The notes beneath the pieces were generated by a model that made no database searches, was not told the DNA's origin, and was given only the letters and a program-made list of their open reading frames with translations. Shown here one piece after another: positions 63,692-64,000 of a DNA stretch of 64,000 nucleotides (positions are counted from its first letter, which is position 1; every line of letters starts with the position of its first letter). Position numbers and translations under genes: made by a program. Source of the DNA: CAIWHR01 sp963781285 (GTDB lineage Bacteria > Pseudomonadota > Gammaproteobacteria > Burkholderiales > Casimicrobiaceae); contig CAWAFI010000006.1 in the NCBI GenBank assembly GCA_963781285.1, forward strand, positions 62,001 to 126,000, given 5' to 3'.

Positions 63692-64000
63692 TCATTCACG
63701 ACAGCCGGCGGCAGCGAGCGCGCGCGACCACGCGGCATTCCAGTTCTCGAGCCCGGCTTCGTGCAGCAGCGGCAAGCGCGCGAGCGCGCCCGCATGCGGG
63801 TTCCAGCAGAAGTAGCGGTCGGGCAGCATGTGCGGAGGCGGCACCTTCGGCGTGTTGAGATTCGCGACCACGCTGTGCACCGGTTCGCGCCGCAGGCGGC
63901 CAATGATATCCCGCTCGAAAAGATCCGGCCAGCGCGCGAGCTCGTCTTCCGTCTGCACGACGAGCCGCGGCGAGAGCGAGTCCGCCTGCACCGGCGGCAA
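63692..64000 (-). CDS. Unidentified protein, C-terminal fragment at window edge
   Basis: The frame is open at the right edge, so the N-terminus is missing; 102 residues are visible (SLSPRLVVQTEDELARWPDL, FERDIIGRLRREPVHSVVAN, YFCWNPHAGALARLPLLHEA). I do not recognise the family. Its stop overlaps a possible ATG of the aminotransferase (ATGA), which ties it to the surface-sugar cluster. It may be a glycosyl- or other transferase. Confidence 0.6.
   Translation of the reverse strand: MPPVQADSLSPRLVVQTEDELARWPDLFERDIIGRLRREPVHSVVANLNTPKVPPPHMLPDRYFCWNPHAGALARLPLLHEAGLENWNAAWSRALAAAGCRE

Noticed and set aside
1..64000. tRNA, rRNA, CRISPR arrays, prophage integrase or riboswitch
   Set aside because: No T-loop/anticodon clover pattern, no regular short direct repeats with spacers, no integrase or capsid genes and no B12-box ahead of icmF were seen by eye.

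Overview
The window is high-GC bacterial chromosomal DNA. Cell-envelope genes (a lipoprotein adaptor and lipoprotein channel of an RND pump, UppP), LIV-type ABC importer genes mixed with acyl-CoA ligases, a fused isobutyryl-CoA mutase, YceH/YidB/SYLF housekeeping proteins, frequent TTG/GTG starts and the types of dispersed repeat all point to a Gram-negative proteobacterium. Betaproteobacteria (Burkholderiales/Rhodocyclales-like) is the best guess. This is judged from protein character only; no marker gene (rRNA, tRNA) lies in the window.

Layout. 1-3.05 kb: C-terminal part of a large multi-GAF sensor kinase. 3.1-3.4 kb: three tandem copies of a ~115-bp repeat running into the stop codon of the next gene. 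3.4-5.9 kb (minus): complete amrB-amrA-amrS (AmmeMemoRadiSam) operon. 6-12 kb: LysE exporter, NYN-domain protein, two small exported proteins, YceH, MscS channel, YidB with a terminator, UppP. 12-14 kb: Crp/Fnr regulator, a 274-bp inverted-repeat element and a small secreted protein. 14.1-25.7 kb: a catabolic block, with a LIV-type ABC importer (livFKMHG order on the minus strand) between a PaaK-like ligase and a long acyl-CoA synthetase, a divergent Crp/Fnr regulator, then enoyl-CoA hydratase and 3-hydroxyacyl-CoA dehydrogenase. 26-32.8 kb: TetR repressor divergent from an RND efflux operon with an AcrR-like operator between them. 32.8-41.7 kb: mixed small genes, a citryl-CoA lyase-like protein, a trans-sulfuration PLP enzyme, an ABC-2 exporter and a GST. 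41.9-46.5 kb: trans-4-hydroxyproline catabolism (deaminase, iminopeptidase, FAD dehydrogenase, epimerase). 46.6-52.1 kb: SYLF protein, orphan peptide-binding protein, LytS/LytTR two-component pair, small Cys-rich membrane protein. 52.3-55.6 kb: icmF with a 20-bp palindrome upstream. 56-59.3 kb: M16 protease and a GNAT, both frameshifted. 59.4-64 kb: EamA exporter and a surface-sugar cluster (GtrA, WxcM-type isomerase/acetyltransferase, GT2, DegT aminotransferase) for a 3-acetamido-3,6-dideoxyhexose.

A cross-cutting observation is that seven loci are broken or altered by single-base frame changes (livG N-terminal part, iminopeptidase, FAD dehydrogenase, hydroxyproline epimerase C-terminus, M16 protease, GNAT), and eleven of the twelve events I could place are net +1 insertions. 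The protein sequence on both sides is well preserved. This looks more like insertion-type sequence error than real decay, and these genes are probably intact in the organism.
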